From the NCBI GenBank assembly GCA_017474235.1, contig JAFVIB010000023.1:1-58174 (forward strand): DNA of 58,174 nt. Reading direction: 5' to 3'. The DNA is from Alistipes sp. Lineage in GTDB: Bacteria; Bacteroidota; Bacteroidia; Bacteroidales; Rikenellaceae. The notes beneath the pieces are model-generated. The model ran no database searches, was not told the origin of the DNA, and worked only from the letters and a program-made list of their open reading frames with translations. A program made the position numbers and the translations under genes. Position 1 is the stretch's first letter. Each line of letters begins with the position of its first letter. Below are positions 42,942 through 53,368 of this stretch, in pieces.

Positions 42942-45900
42942 ATGAAGAATTTCAGAATTTTTGTAGAGAAATATGCCGAGTTTCAGGTCGAGGCTCACTC
43001 GTTGCAGAGCGAACTGAATGAAAATCTCGGTCTGAATATCCGCTCACTTCGAGTGCTGAATGTATATGATTTATTCGGCTTTACAGAGGAACTTATTGAG
43101 CGTTGTCGTTACTCGGTATTTGGAGAGATTGTTACCGACCGTGTAACAGACTCTTGCCCGCTTGAAGGTCTGAAGTATTTGGCGGTAGAGTGTCTGCCCG
43201 GTCAGTTTGACCAGCGTGCCTCTTCGGCAGTAGATTGCGTGCGTCTTATTGAGCCGACTGCCGATGTTAGAATTCGCAGCTCAAAGTTGCTTATCTTTGA
43301 TAATGGCGTGAGTGAGGCTGATATTGAGGCTGTAAAGCACTACTATATCAATGCTGTGGAGTCTCGTGAGAAGGATTTGAGCCGTCTGACAGACAATGAG
43401 CAGGCTGAGCGTCGTCCTGTGCCAATCCTTGAGGGCTTTACAGAGATGACCGAGGAGGAGCTTGCTCCATACTGCCGTGAGAATTCACTTGCAATGAATG
43501 CTGACGACCTTCGTGAGGTTGTAAACTACTTCAAGAAGGAGGGTCGCAACCCTTCACAGACAGAGCTTCGTATTCTTGATACATATTGGTCAGACCACTG
43601 CCGTCACACAACTTTTACTACGGAGATTACCGAGATAAAGGTTGATGATTCGTTTATGAAGAGCGAGTTTGAGAGTGCCCTTGCCGAGTTTGGCGTGATG
43701 CGAGCAGAGCTTGGTCGCGAGCATAAGAGCCTCTGCCTTATGGAGATTGCTACAATAGGTGCTCGTTACCTGCGTCACAAGGGTCTTTTGGACGATATGG
43801 AGCAGAGTGAGGAGAATAATGCTTGCAGTATCTTTGTCGATGTCGATGTTGATGGTCAGACAGAGAAGTGGCTGCTCCAATTTAAGAACGAGACCCATAA
43901 CCATCCGACAGAGATTGAGCCGTTTGGTGGTGCTTCTACCTGTCTTGGTGGTGCTATTCGTGACCCACTGTCAGGTCGTGCCTATGTATATCAGGCTATG
44001 CGTGTAACAGGTGCGGGTGACATCTATAAGGGTGTTGCCGAGACTATGGCGGGTAAGTTGCCACAGCGAGTTATCTCTCGTAAGGCTGCTGCCGGATATT
44101 CGAGCTATGGAAACCAGATTGGTCTTGCTACAACACATGTACGCGAGATTTATCACGATAATTATGTAGCAAAGCGTCTTGAGGTCGGTGCTGTTGTCGG
44201 TGCTGTCAAGGCGGAGAATGTGCGCCGTGAGTCTCCTGCTCCGGGCGATGTTGTACTGCTTATGGGTGGTAGAACAGGTCGTGACGGTATTGGCGGAGCA
44301 ACAGGTTCATCAAAGCAGCATACAGCCTCTTCACTTGAGGAGTGTGGCTCGGAGGTGCAGAAGGGTAATGCACCGGAGGAGCGTAAGATTCAGCGTCTGT
44401 TCCGTCGCGCAGATGTTACACGCCTGATTAAGAAGTCGAATGACTTTGGTGCAGGTGGTGTAAGTGTGGCTATCGGCGAGCTGACAGATGGTCTTGATAT
44501 ATACCTCGACAGAGTACCGGTTAAGTATAACGGTCTGAATTCGACAGAGCTTGCAATTAGCGAGTCGCAGGAGCGTATGTCGGTAGTTGTCGAGCGTAAG
44601 GATATGGAGGCGATGATGGCTCTGTGTGCTGAGGAGAATGTTGAGGTAACACACGTTGCTGATGTGACCGATACTCAGCGAATGAGAATGTACTTCAACG
44701 GCGAGCTTATCGTAGATTTGAAGCGAGAGTTTATCGACAGTGCGGGTGCAAAGCACTACACACAAGTAACTATCCCTGCCGTGGAGGAGCGAAATCCGTT
44801 TACTCGTACCGTTGAGGGTAGTACAGCAGCCGAGCAGTTGGTGGTAAATATGCAGGATTGGAATGTCGTTAGTCAGAAGGGTCTTATTGAGATGTTTGAC
44901 TCAACTATCGGCGCTTCGACAGTGCTTATGCCGTTTGGTGGTCGTACACAATCGACCGAGAGTCAGGTATCTGTTCAGACACTGCCTGTACGCCACGGAA
45001 AGACCAATACTGCAAGTATTATGGCATTTGGTTATAACCCGTATATCTCAAGTTGGAGCCCATATCACGGTGCGCAGTATGCTGTAGTTGAGGCTGTGGC
45101 AAAGGTTGTTGCTGCCGGAGCGAGATTTGATAAGATGCGATTCTCTTATCAGGAGTACTTCGAGCGTATGACAGACCGCAACTCGTGGGGTAAGCCTATG
45201 GCGGCTCTGCTGGGTGCGCTGAAGATGCAGCACGCACTCGGTCTGCCATCTATCGGTGGTAAGGACTCTATGAGCGGTACATTTAACGATATTAATGTAC
45301 CTCCGACTCTTATTGCCTTTGGTATTACTACTGTTGATGCACGCAAGGTTATCAGCCCTGAGTTTAAGAGTGCTGGTAGCAAGCTCTACCTTATCAAGCA
45401 CACTCCAAAGGGTGATTATACGCCGGATTGCGATGCTCTGCGTCATAACTTTACACTTGTTACCGACCTTATCGAGCATGGTAGTGTAAAGGCAGCATAC
45501 GCAGTGGGCTTTGGTGGTGTTGCCGAGGCTGTTGCAAAGATGAGTTTCGGAAATGAGATTGGCGCACAGCTTACTATCTCAGGTAGCGAGTTGTTTGACT
45601 ATAACTATGGCTCTATCGTAGTCGAGAGTAGTGTTGATATTGCAGATGCTGCGGCACAGCTTATCGGAGAGACTACGGCTCAGAAGTCTATTACAGTAGA
45701 TGGTCAGAGCGTTGAGATTGAGCAGTTGCTTAAGGCGAATATGGCACGCTTTGAGAGCGTATATCCTTCAAAGGGTCGAGCAGGTGAGCCTTGTCGTGAG
45801 GCAAATTGTAGTACAGCGGCTCCAAAATATAAAGGCGAGAAGGTTGATACTGTAAAGGTATATCTGCCTGTATTCCCGGGTACCAACTGCGACTATGATA

Positions 45901-46649
45901 CCGCTCGTGCATTTGAGCGTGCAGGTGCTCAGACGGAGATTGGTGTATTCTGCAATCTTACATCAGATGCTATTTTTGACTCTATCCGCCGTATGTGCGC
46001 AGCTATTGACAATAGCCATATCTTGGTACTCAGTGGTGGTTTCTCGCTTGGTGATGAGCCGGATGGTAGCGGTAAGTTTATTGCCGGAGTGCTCAATAAT
46101 GCAGATGTGACACGCTCCGTACACGCACTGCTTGATCGTGGAGGTCTTATCCTTGGTATCTGTAACGGTTTCCAGGCTTTGGTTAAGTCGGGTCTGCTCC
46201 CTTATGGTCGATTGGGTATGGTTACAACAGCCTCACCTACACTCTTCCATAACGATATCCATCGCCACATCTCGCAGATGGTAACTACCCGCGTAGGAAC
46301 AACTGCTTCGCCATGGTTGTCATCTTTTAGTGTAGGTGATTTGCACTCTATTGCAGTGAGCCACGGAGAGGGTAAGTTTGTTGTCAGTGAGGAGTTTGCT
46401 GAGGAGTTGTTTGCAAATGGTCAGGTGGCATTCCAATATACGGATGCCGAGGGTAGAGCGACAACTGATGCTCCATTTAATCCTAATGGTTCTTCTTACG
46501 GTATTGAGGGTATTATCAGCCGTGACGGACAGATTTTGGGAAAGATGGGTCATACAGAGCGTTATACAGAGGGATTATTTAAGAATATTGCAGGCGAAAA
46601 GTGTCAGAATATATTTGACAATGCAGTTCGCTATTTTAAAGGGGAATAA
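42942..46649 (+). CDS. purL: Phosphoribosylformylglycinamidine synthase, fused large form
   Basis: A 1235-residue enzyme that turns FGAR into FGAM with ATP and glutamine. The order is an N-terminal PurS-like domain, a linker (YWSDHCRHTTF), two AIRS-like halves (FKNETHNHPTEIEPFGGAST and MSFGGVAEAVAKM-type segments) and a C-terminal class I amidotransferase. The amidotransferase is complete: FPGTNCDYD, LVLSGGFSLGDE, the nucleophile in GICNGFQALV and the His-Glu pair in MGHTERY. It therefore still uses glutamine, unlike PurF and GuaA here. Normal length for the gamma-proteobacterial-type enzyme. Confidence 0.97.
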   Translation: MKNFRIFVEKYAEFQVEAHSLQSELNENLGLNIRSLRVLNVYDLFGFTEELIERCRYSVFGEIVTDRVTDSCPLEGLKYLAVECLPGQFDQRASSAVDCVRLIEPTADVRIRSSKLLIFDNGVSEADIEAVKHYYINAVESREKDLSRLTDNEQAERRPVPILEGFTEMTEEELAPYCRENSLAMNADDLREVVNYFKKEGRNPSQTELRILDTYWSDHCRHTTFTTEITEIKVDDSFMKSEFESALAEFGVMRAELGREHKSLCLMEIATIGARYLRHKGLLDDMEQSEENNACSIFVDVDVDGQTEKWLLQFKNETHNHPTEIEPFGGASTCLGGAIRDPLSGRAYVYQAMRVTGAGDIYKGVAETMAGKLPQRVISRKAAAGYSSYGNQIGLATTHVREIYHDNYVAKRLEVGAVVGAVKAENVRRESPAPGDVVLLMGGRTGRDGIGGATGSSKQHTASSLEECGSEVQKGNAPEERKIQRLFRRADVTRLIKKSNDFGAGGVSVAIGELTDGLDIYLDRVPVKYNGLNSTELAISESQERMSVVVERKDMEAMMALCAEENVEVTHVADVTDTQRMRMYFNGELIVDLKREFIDSAGAKHYTQVTIPAVEERNPFTRTVEGSTAAEQLVVNMQDWNVVSQKGLIEMFDSTIGASTVLMPFGGRTQSTESQVSVQTLPVRHGKTNTASIMAFGYNPYISSWSPYHGAQYAVVEAVAKVVAAGARFDKMRFSYQEYFERMTDRNSWGKPMAALLGALKMQHALGLPSIGGKDSMSGTFNDINVPPTLIAFGITTVDARKVISPEFKSAGSKLYLIKHTPKGDYTPDCDALRHNFTLVTDLIEHGSVKAAYAVGFGGVAEAVAKMSFGNEIGAQLTISGSELFDYNYGSIVVESSVDIADAAAQLIGETTAQKSITVDGQSVEIEQLLKANMARFESVYPSKGRAGEPCREANCSTAAPKYKGEKVDTVKVYLPVFPGTNCDYDTARAFERAGAQTEIGVFCNLTSDAIFDSIRRMCAAIDNSHILVLSGGFSLGDEPDGSGKFIAGVLNNADVTRSVHALLDRGGLILGICNGFQALVKSGLLPYGRLGMVTTASPTLFHNDIHRHISQMVTTRVGTTASPWLSSFSVGDLHSIAVSHGEGKFVVSEEFAEELFANGQVAFQYTDAEGRATTDAPFNPNGSSYGIEGIISRDGQILGKMGHTERYTEGLFKNIAGEKCQNIFDNAVRYFKGE

Positions 46650-46668
46650 CTTATAATATATAGGTATA

Positions 46669-48039
46669 ATGAGTGTTTTAGGAGTTTATGGAGTAGAGCA
46701 CGCCTCGTCACTTATCTACTATGGTCTGCACACTATGCAGCATCGTGGTCAGGAGGGTTGTGGAATGGTCTGTGTAGATGGCAATGGGCAGATGAAACGC
46801 CATCGCGGACTTGGTCTTGTCTCTGAGGTGTTTAATGAACAGAAGATTGCCGCAATGGATGGCACTATGGGTATTGGTCATGTGCTATATACCGGTGCTG
46901 CCTCTCGCGGTTTGGATAATGTACAACCACTCTATTTCCACCACGGGTCGGGGGACTTTGCTTTGGCTCATAATGGAAATGTAGTCAATTCGGAGCTTCT
47001 TACAGACAGCCTTGAGCGTAAAGGCTCGCTGTTTCACTCTCACTCTGACGCAGAGTTGCTTGCGCATCTTATCAAGAAGGATAATCCGGATGAACCGCGT
47101 ATCTTCTCGATTATTGAGGCTCTCAAGCAGTTGGAGGGTGCATACGCCTTTCTGATTATGACAAAAAATCGTATATATGCTTGTCGAGATAAGTATGGAT
47201 TTCATCCTCTCTCTATCGGTAAGTTAGGCGATGGTTATGTGGTAAGTAGCGAGACTTGTGCATTCGATACAATAGGCGCTGAGTTTATCAGAGATGTTCA
47301 GCCCGGGGAGGTTGTAACTATAGATAAGAAGGGTATCCGTTCATCATTCTACACAGAACCGAGTGGTTGCAAGTGTAAGATGTGCGCTATGGAGTATATC
47401 TACTTTGCTCGTCCTGATAGCGATATTGAGGGGTGTAATGTACACGCGTATCGTAAAGAGTCGGGTCGTCGCCTCTACTATGAGGCTCCGGCAGATGCAG
47501 ATATTGTTGTTGGTGTACCTGATTCAAGCCTTAGTGCTGCACAGGGTTATAGCGAGGCAAGTGGTCTGCCGTATGAGATGGGTCTGATAAAGAATAAGTA
47601 TGTCGGTCGTACATTTATCCAGCCATCACAGGCTTTGCGTGAAAAGGGTGTAAGAATGAAACTCTCGCCTGTACGCTCTATTGTGAGCGGTAAGCGCGTG
47701 GTGCTTGTCGATGACTCTATTGTCAGGGGTACTACATCTCGTCGAATTGTTAATATGCTCCGTGAGGCGGGTGCAACAGAGGTGCATGTGCGTATCGCCA
47801 GCCCTACGATGACACACCCTTGCTTCTATGGTGTCGATACCTCTACTCTTGAGGAGTTGATGCTTGCCCGTATGAGTGTAGATGAGGCTTGTAAGGCTAT
47901 TGGTGCAGATTCCCTTGCCTTCCTCTCTTATGGGGCTACATTAGGCTCTGCTGTTGGTAGAACGGATATGTGTTTGGCTTGCTTTGGTGGCGAGTATCCG
48001 ACACCTATCTACCAAAAGATTGAGGATGCAAATAAGTAG
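46669..48039 (+). CDS. purF: Amidophosphoribosyltransferase without glutaminase nucleophile
   Basis: A 456-residue PurF, the first step of purine synthesis, making phosphoribosylamine from PRPP. The phosphoribosyltransferase domain is intact (VVLVDDSIVRGTTS), and the four Fe-S cysteines of Bacillus-type PurF are conserved (CAMEYIYFARPDS, HPCFYG, CLACFGG). The N-terminal Ntn glutaminase is not. Without gaps, Met1 takes the place of the nucleophilic Cys1 (MSVLGVYG), and Leu73 (GHVLY) replaces the glutamine-binding Arg73 of GHVRY. An in-frame stop 5 codons upstream rules out a hidden propeptide. It probably uses ammonia. It starts 19 bases after purL. Confidence 0.93.
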   Translation: MSVLGVYGVEHASSLIYYGLHTMQHRGQEGCGMVCVDGNGQMKRHRGLGLVSEVFNEQKIAAMDGTMGIGHVLYTGAASRGLDNVQPLYFHHGSGDFALAHNGNVVNSELLTDSLERKGSLFHSHSDAELLAHLIKKDNPDEPRIFSIIEALKQLEGAYAFLIMTKNRIYACRDKYGFHPLSIGKLGDGYVVSSETCAFDTIGAEFIRDVQPGEVVTIDKKGIRSSFYTEPSGCKCKMCAMEYIYFARPDSDIEGCNVHAYRKESGRRLYYEAPADADIVVGVPDSSLSAAQGYSEASGLPYEMGLIKNKYVGRTFIQPSQALREKGVRMKLSPVRSIVSGKRVVLVDDSIVRGTTSRRIVNMLREAGATEVHVRIASPTMTHPCFYGVDTSTLEELMLARMSVDEACKAIGADSLAFLSYGATLGSAVGRTDMCLACFGGEYPTPIYQKIEDANK

Positions 48040-48069
48040 AAAAGCGAAAAAAGATAAAACAGATTTAAT

Positions 48070-49095
48070 ATGGCAGTAAATTACGAAAAGGCAGGTGTAA
48101 ACCTGGAGGCGGGCTACGAGGTGGTACGCCGAATTAAGCAGCATGTGGCATCGACTCAGCGTAAGGGTACAATGGGTAATATCGGAGCCTTCGGAGGTAT
48201 GTTTGACTTGGCATCACTCGGTGTTAAGGAGCCTGTTCTTGTCAGCGGTACAGACGGCGTGGGTACAAAGCTCAAGATTGCATTTGCAATGGATAAGCAC
48301 GATACTATCGGTATTGATGCCGTTGCGATGTGTGTGAATGATGTACTTGCACAGGGAGCAGAGCCACTCTTCTTCCTCGACTATGTAGCGTTGGGTCATA
48401 ATATCCCGCAGAAGGTTGAGGCTATCGTTGCAGGTGTCGCAGAGGGTTGCCGTCAGGCAGGTTGCGCACTTATCGGTGGCGAGACTGCCGAGATGCCGGG
48501 TATGTACGAGGGTGGCGACTACGATATTGCAGGCTTTACTTGCGGTGTTGTTGAGAAGTCTCAGCTTATTGACGGTAGCAAAGTAAAGGTGGGCGATGTG
48601 CTTGTAGGTATTGCATCAAGTGGTGTTCACTCAAACGGCTTTAGCCTTGTTCGTAAGGTGGTTGCCGATAACAATCTCGACCTTAATGCCTCTTATGAGG
48701 AGCTTGAGGGTGCAAACCTCGGCGAGACTCTTCTTACACCGACAAAAATCTATGTTCGTCAGGTGCTTGAGGTAATCCGTAACTGTGATGTTCACGGCAT
48801 CTGCCATATTACAGGTGGTGGTTTTGACGAGAATATTCCTCGCGTGCTTCACGAGGGTCAGGGTCTTGAGATTACAGAGGGTACTTGGGAGATTCTTCCT
48901 GTATTCCGTCTGCTTGAGAAGTATGGCAATATCCCTCATCGTGAGATGTTTAACATCTTCAATATGGGTATCGGTATGGTTGTAGTTCTTGACCAAAGTC
49001 AGGCTCAGAAGGCTATCGATATTCTCACTGCGGCAGGCGAGAAGGCATCGGTTATTGGTCGCGTAACAGATACTGAGGGTGTTGTCATAAAATAA
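48070..49095 (+). CDS. purM: AIR synthase
   Basis: A 341-residue enzyme closing the imidazole ring of FGAM to give AIR with ATP. Family motifs are [47 protein letters not shown] and [12 protein letters not shown]. Normal length. It lies in operon order between purF (30 bases) and purN (10 bases). Confidence 0.98.
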   Translation: MAVNYEKAGVNLEAGYEVVRRIKQHVASTQRKGTMGNIGAFGGMFDLASLGVKEPVLVSGTDGVGTKLKIAFAMDKHDTIGIDAVAMCVNDVLAQGAEPLFFLDYVALGHNIPQKVEAIVAGVAEGCRQAGCALIGGETAEMPGMYEGGDYDIAGFTCGVVEKSQLIDGSKVKVGDVLVGIASSGVHSNGFSLVRKVVADNNLDLNASYEELEGANLGETLLTPTKIYVRQVLEVIRNCDVHGICHITGGGFDENIPRVLHEGQGLEITEGTWEILPVFRLLEKYGNIPHREMFNIFNMGIGMVVVLDQSQAQKAIDILTAAGEKASVIGRVTDTEGVVIK

Positions 49096-49105
49096 GGGTC
49101 ATACG

Positions 49106-49666
49106 ATGCATAAGATAGCTGTATTTGCAAGTGGCACAGGCACAAACTTCGAGGCGATAGTTGAGGCGTGCAATAGGGGCGAGTTAGATGCCGAGGTTGT
49201 ACTGCTTGTTTGTGATAAGCCACAGGCAGCAGCAGTAGAAAAGGCTCACAGGTTTGGCATAGAGTGCTTTGCGTTTAATCCGAAAGATTACGCCTCAAAG
49301 GAGGAGTTTGAGAGCCAGATTGTAGAGCTGCTCGATAGGGCAGGGGTAGAGCTTGTCTGCCTTGCCGGTTATATGCGTATTGTGGGCAGTGTGCTCTTGG
49401 GGGCATACGGTGGCAGGATAATTAATATACACCCGTCACTGCTTCCAGCCTTTATGGGCGCAAGAGCGGTAGAGAGAGCTGTGGAGTATGGTGTGAAGGT
49501 GTATGGTATTACTATCCATTGGGTTGATCAGACACTTGATGGCGGAAAAATTATCGCACAGCGAGCCTTTGAATACGACGGCAATGACCCTGAACAGGTG
49601 CATCGTATAGGTCAGCAGATAGAACATAAGTTGTATGTAGAAACGATTAAAAAGATATTAGAATGA
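49106..49666 (+). CDS. purN: GAR transformylase
   Basis: A 186-residue enzyme that transfers a formyl group from 10-formyl-THF to GAR. Visible are VFASGTGTNFEAI, the catalytic Asn-x-His in INIHPSLLPAF and the later Asp in VDQTLDGGKIIAQ. FolD, two genes downstream of purH, supplies the cofactor pool. Its last 4 bases overlap the start of purH (ATGA). Confidence 0.96.
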   Translation: MHKIAVFASGTGTNFEAIVEACNRGELDAEVVLLVCDKPQAAAVEKAHRFGIECFAFNPKDYASKEEFESQIVELLDRAGVELVCLAGYMRIVGSVLLGAYGGRIINIHPSLLPAFMGARAVERAVEYGVKVYGITIHWVDQTLDGGKIIAQRAFEYDGNDPEQVHRIGQQIEHKLYVETIKKILE

Positions 49667-51195
49667 AAAGAGCATTAGTAAGTGTAAGTGACAAGAGCGG
49701 TCTTGTAGAGTTTGTAAAGGGTCTTGAGTCACTCGGTTGGCAGATTATCGCAACAGGCGGAACTCAGCGTCTGTTGGAGCAGAGCGGTGTAAAGACTATC
49801 GGTATTAGCGAGGTTACAGGCTTTCCGGAGATTTGCGACGGTCGTGTTAAGACTCTGCACCCAAAGGTACACGGAGGTCTTTTGGCGCGTCGTGACGAGG
49901 CAAGCCATTTAGAGGCACTCAAAGAGAATGGTATTGAGTTTATCGACCTTGTATGTGTAAACCTCTATCCGTTCCGTCAGACTATCGCAAAGCCTGATGT
50001 TACTATGGAGGATGCTATTGAGAATATCGACATCGGTGGTCCATCTATGCTCCGTAGTGCGGCGAAGAACTATCGTGATGTAACTGTAGTTTGTGACCCT
50101 GCGGACTATGCAGCAGTGCTTGCAGAGATTGCTGAGGGTGGTAATACAAAGGTTGAGACCCGTCTTGCCCTCTCTGCAAAGGCTTATACACATACTGCAC
50201 AGTATGATAGCTGCATCGCTACATTTATGCGTGAGAAGGCTGGTTTGTCAGAGAAACTCTTCCTTGAGTTTGATGTAAAGCAGTCTCTTCGTTATGGCGA
50301 GAACCCTCACCAGAGCGCAAAGTTCTATAGCGATAATCAGACAACTGCATTCTCGCTTGCCTATGCAGAGCAGTTGGGTGGTAAGGAGCTGTCGTACAAC
50401 AATATTCAGGATGCAAATGCAGCTCTTAATATTGTGCGTGAGTTTGACGAGCCATTCTGTGTTGCTCTGAAGCATATGAATCCTTGTGGTGCTGCTATCG
50501 GTAATACTATCGAGGAGGCTTGGACTGCGGCTTACGAGGCAGATAAGGTCTCTATTTATGGCGGTATTGTAGCGGTAAACCGACCTCTCACTGCCGAGGT
50601 GGCTCAGGGTATGAAGCCGATTTTCCTTGAGATTGTTATGGCTCCGGAGTTTACAGCTGAGGCGTTGGAGATTTTGAGTACTAAGAAAAATCTTCGTCTG
50701 CTCAAGGTCGATATGACAAAGAGCGATAAGCCGATTAATCAGTATATCAGCGTCAATGGCGGTCTGCTTGTTCAGCAGCTTGATACAGTTACAAAGAGCG
50801 TTACTGCCGATATGTGCGTGACCGAGACTAAGCCGACAGAGGCACAGCTCGTAGATTTGAACTTCGGTTGGAGAGTTGTTAAGCATGTAAAGTCAAATGC
50901 TATTGCCGTTGTTAAGGATGGTCATACACTCGGCGTTGGTGCAGGTCAGATGAACCGTGTAGGCTCTGCAGAGATTGCACTCAAGCAGGCACAGGCAGCA
51001 GGCTTTACAGAGGGTCTTGTACTTGCATCAGATGGTTTCTTGCCATTTGACGATACAGTAGCATTTGCCGCACAGTATGGCGTAACAGCTATCGTTCAGC
51101 CTGGTGGTAGTATTCGCGATGAGGATTCTATCAAGAAGGCTAATGAGTTGGGTATCACAATGCTCTTTACAGGAATGCGTCACTTCAAACACTAA
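49663..51195 (+). CDS. purH: AICAR transformylase / IMP cyclohydrolase
   Basis: A 510-residue bifunctional enzyme for the last two steps to IMP. The N-terminal MGS-like cyclohydrolase (about 1-195) begins ALVSVSDKSGLVEFVKGL and includes GRVKTLHPKVHGGLL. The C-terminal formyltransferase has KHMNPCGAAIG and NWRVVKHVKSNAI-like segments (NFGWRVVKHVKSNAI), ending MLFTGMRHFKH. Normal length. It overlaps purN by 4 bases. Confidence 0.98.
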   Translation: MKRALVSVSDKSGLVEFVKGLESLGWQIIATGGTQRLLEQSGVKTIGISEVTGFPEICDGRVKTLHPKVHGGLLARRDEASHLEALKENGIEFIDLVCVNLYPFRQTIAKPDVTMEDAIENIDIGGPSMLRSAAKNYRDVTVVCDPADYAAVLAEIAEGGNTKVETRLALSAKAYTHTAQYDSCIATFMREKAGLSEKLFLEFDVKQSLRYGENPHQSAKFYSDNQTTAFSLAYAEQLGGKELSYNNIQDANAALNIVREFDEPFCVALKHMNPCGAAIGNTIEEAWTAAYEADKVSIYGGIVAVNRPLTAEVAQGMKPIFLEIVMAPEFTAEALEILSTKKNLRLLKVDMTKSDKPINQYISVNGGLLVQQLDTVTKSVTADMCVTETKPTEAQLVDLNFGWRVVKHVKSNAIAVVKDGHTLGVGAGQMNRVGSAEIALKQAQAAGFTEGLVLASDGFLPFDDTVAFAAQYGVTAIVQPGGSIRDEDSIKKANELGITMLFTGMRHFKH

Positions 51196-51210
51196 TAGGT
51201 AGTTTCTGAT

Positions 51211-52464
51211 ATGGGTAAGAGAGTATTAGTTGTAGGCTCGGGTGGTCGTGAGCACGCCATTGTTGATGCGCTCAGTCGCTCGCCTCAGGTAGATAAAATA
51301 TATTGTGCTCCCGGAAATGCAGGTATTGCACTTCAGGCTCAGACGGTGGCTATTAAGGATACAGATGTTGAGGCTCTTAAGGCTTTTGCTACCCAGCAGG
51401 GCATTGACCTTACGGTTGTTGGTCCTGAGGCTGCGTTGGCTGCCGGTGTGGTAGATGCGTTCCGCGCAGAGGGTTTGAAGATTTTTGGTCATACAAAGAG
51501 TTCAACCCGCATAGAGTCAAGTAAGGAGTTTGCAAAGCAGTTGATGGTAAAATATAATATTCCGACTGCCACTTACGAGGCGTTTGATAACTATGATGAA
51601 GCCAAGGCGTATGTTGAGCGTACAGATGTACCGACAGTGCTTAAATATGACGGTCTTGCAGCGGGTAAGGGCGTTGTAGTGGCAATGACTGCGGAGGAGG
51701 CTGACGAGGCGTTAAAAGATATGCTTCTTGATGAGAGCTTTGGTCGTGGTCGTGTAGTTATTGAGCAGTACCTCGAGGGTCCGGAGTTTTCGCTGATGTG
51801 CTTTGTTTGTGGCGATAAACTCTATCCTATGCCTGTTGCGCAGGACCACAAGCGCGCTTATGATGGCGATAAGGGTCCGAATACGGGCGGTATGGGTGCA
51901 TATACCTGCCTGCCATTTATCACAGACGAGGATATGGAGTATGCTATGGAGCAGATTATGCGCCCTACGGCAGCTGCAATGGTAGCAGAGGGTTGCCCGC
52001 TTACAGGTGTACTCTATGGTGGTCTGATGAAGACCAAAGAGGGCATTAAGGTTATCGAGTTTAATGCTCGCTTTGGCGATCCGGAGACAGAGGTTGTGCT
52101 GCCGCTTATCTCGAGTGATATTTACGATATTTTCGAGGCTGTGGCAGAGGGTAGAGATGCTCAAGAGCCTACTTGGGAGAGTTGCGCTACGCTCGGAATT
52201 GTGCTTGCATCAAAGGGCTACCCGGGTAGCTATGAGAAGGGTTACGCAATTACAGGTCTTGAGGCTGTTGATGGCGTTGTTTACCATATGGGTACATCAG
52301 CCAAAGAGGGTCAGATTGTAACAGCCGGCGGTCGCGTGATGATTGTGGTCTGCAAGGCTGATACCCTTGCTGCGGCACACGCTAAGGCAAATGCCGAGGT
52401 TGAAAAAATCAAGTGTGATAATTTGTTCCACCGTACCGATATCGGACACAAAGCGTTTAAGTAA
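51211..52464 (+). CDS. purD: GAR synthetase
   Basis: A 417-residue ATP-grasp ligase joining phosphoribosylamine and glycine. Motifs are VVGSGGREHAI, PTVLKYDGLAAGKGV, EGPEFSLM, DHKRAYDGDKGPNTGGMGAY and EFNARFGDPETE. It takes the unstable product of PurF, so channelling between them is expected. It lies 15 bases after purH. Confidence 0.98.
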   Translation: MGKRVLVVGSGGREHAIVDALSRSPQVDKIYCAPGNAGIALQAQTVAIKDTDVEALKAFATQQGIDLTVVGPEAALAAGVVDAFRAEGLKIFGHTKSSTRIESSKEFAKQLMVKYNIPTATYEAFDNYDEAKAYVERTDVPTVLKYDGLAAGKGVVVAMTAEEADEALKDMLLDESFGRGRVVIEQYLEGPEFSLMCFVCGDKLYPMPVAQDHKRAYDGDKGPNTGGMGAYTCLPFITDEDMEYAMEQIMRPTAAAMVAEGCPLTGVLYGGLMKTKEGIKVIEFNARFGDPETEVVLPLISSDIYDIFEAVAEGRDAQEPTWESCATLGIVLASKGYPGSYEKGYAITGLEAVDGVVYHMGTSAKEGQIVTAGGRVMIVVCKADTLAAAHAKANAEVEKIKCDNLFHRTDIGHKAFK

Positions 52465-52493
52465 CTGTATTGAAATATTAAAAATTTCAAAGC

Positions 52494-53345
52494 ATGATTA
52501 TAGATGGAAAACAGCTCTCTGCCAAGCTCAAGGAGCAGATGGCAGAGCAGGTAGTTGAACTGAAAGAGAAGTATGGCATAGTACCTTCGTTGGCGGTAAT
52601 CCTTGTTGGCGAAAACCCTGCATCTCAATCTTATGTTCGCGGAAAGATTAAGGCGTGTGAGGTGTGCGGCTTTGAGAGCATACTTATTACACTGCCTGAG
52701 AGCTGCACTGAGGAGGAGTTGCTCGCTCAGATTGATGCTCTTAATGCGGACGAGAAGGTAGATGGAGTTTTGGTTCAGTTGCCTCTGCCAAAGCATATCA
52801 ACGAGGAGCGTGTTATTGACGCTATTGCTCTTGAGAAGGATGTGGATGGCTTCCACCCTGACAATGTGGCAAATCTGTGGCTCGGTAAGCCTTGCATCAA
52901 GCCTTGTACTCCAAAGGGCGTTATGCGTATGATAGAGGAGTGCGGATTTAATGTTGCAGGTGCAAATGCAGTTGTTGTAGGTCGTAGCAACATTGTTGGT
53001 AAGCCTATGGCAAAGTTACTGCTTGATGCAAATGCAACAGTTACTATTGCTCACTCTCGCACCAAGAACCTTGCTGAGGTTACTCGCGGTGCAGATATTC
53101 TTATCGCTGCCGTTGGTCGCGCTCGTATGATTACATCCGATATGGTTCGCCCGGGTGCTATCGTTATCGATGTGGGCGTAAACCGCGACCAAGCAACCGG
53201 TAAACTCTGTGGCGATGTGGATTTTGAGGGCGTTAAAGATATTGCAGCTCATATCACTCCTGTTCCGGGTGGCGTAGGTCCGATGACTATCACAATGCTT
53301 ATGCAGAACACTATCGAGTGCTTCTTGAACAGAATGAATAAGTAA
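52494..53345 (+). CDS. folD: Methylene-THF dehydrogenase / cyclohydrolase
   Basis: A 283-residue bifunctional enzyme that makes 10-formyl-THF for PurN and PurH. The catalytic Lys is in [12 protein letters not shown]; other motifs are [26 protein letters not shown], the nucleotide-binding [14 protein letters not shown] and [12 protein letters not shown]. Its place in the pur operon couples one-carbon supply to purine output. Confidence 0.97.
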   Translation: MIIDGKQLSAKLKEQMAEQVVELKEKYGIVPSLAVILVGENPASQSYVRGKIKACEVCGFESILITLPESCTEEELLAQIDALNADEKVDGVLVQLPLPKHINEERVIDAIALEKDVDGFHPDNVANLWLGKPCIKPCTPKGVMRMIEECGFNVAGANAVVVGRSNIVGKPMAKLLLDANATVTIAHSRTKNLAEVTRGADILIAAVGRARMITSDMVRPGAIVIDVGVNRDQATGKLCGDVDFEGVKDIAAHITPVPGGVGPMTITMLMQNTIECFLNRMNK

Positions 53346-53368
53346 TAACACAATAAACCGTATAAAAA

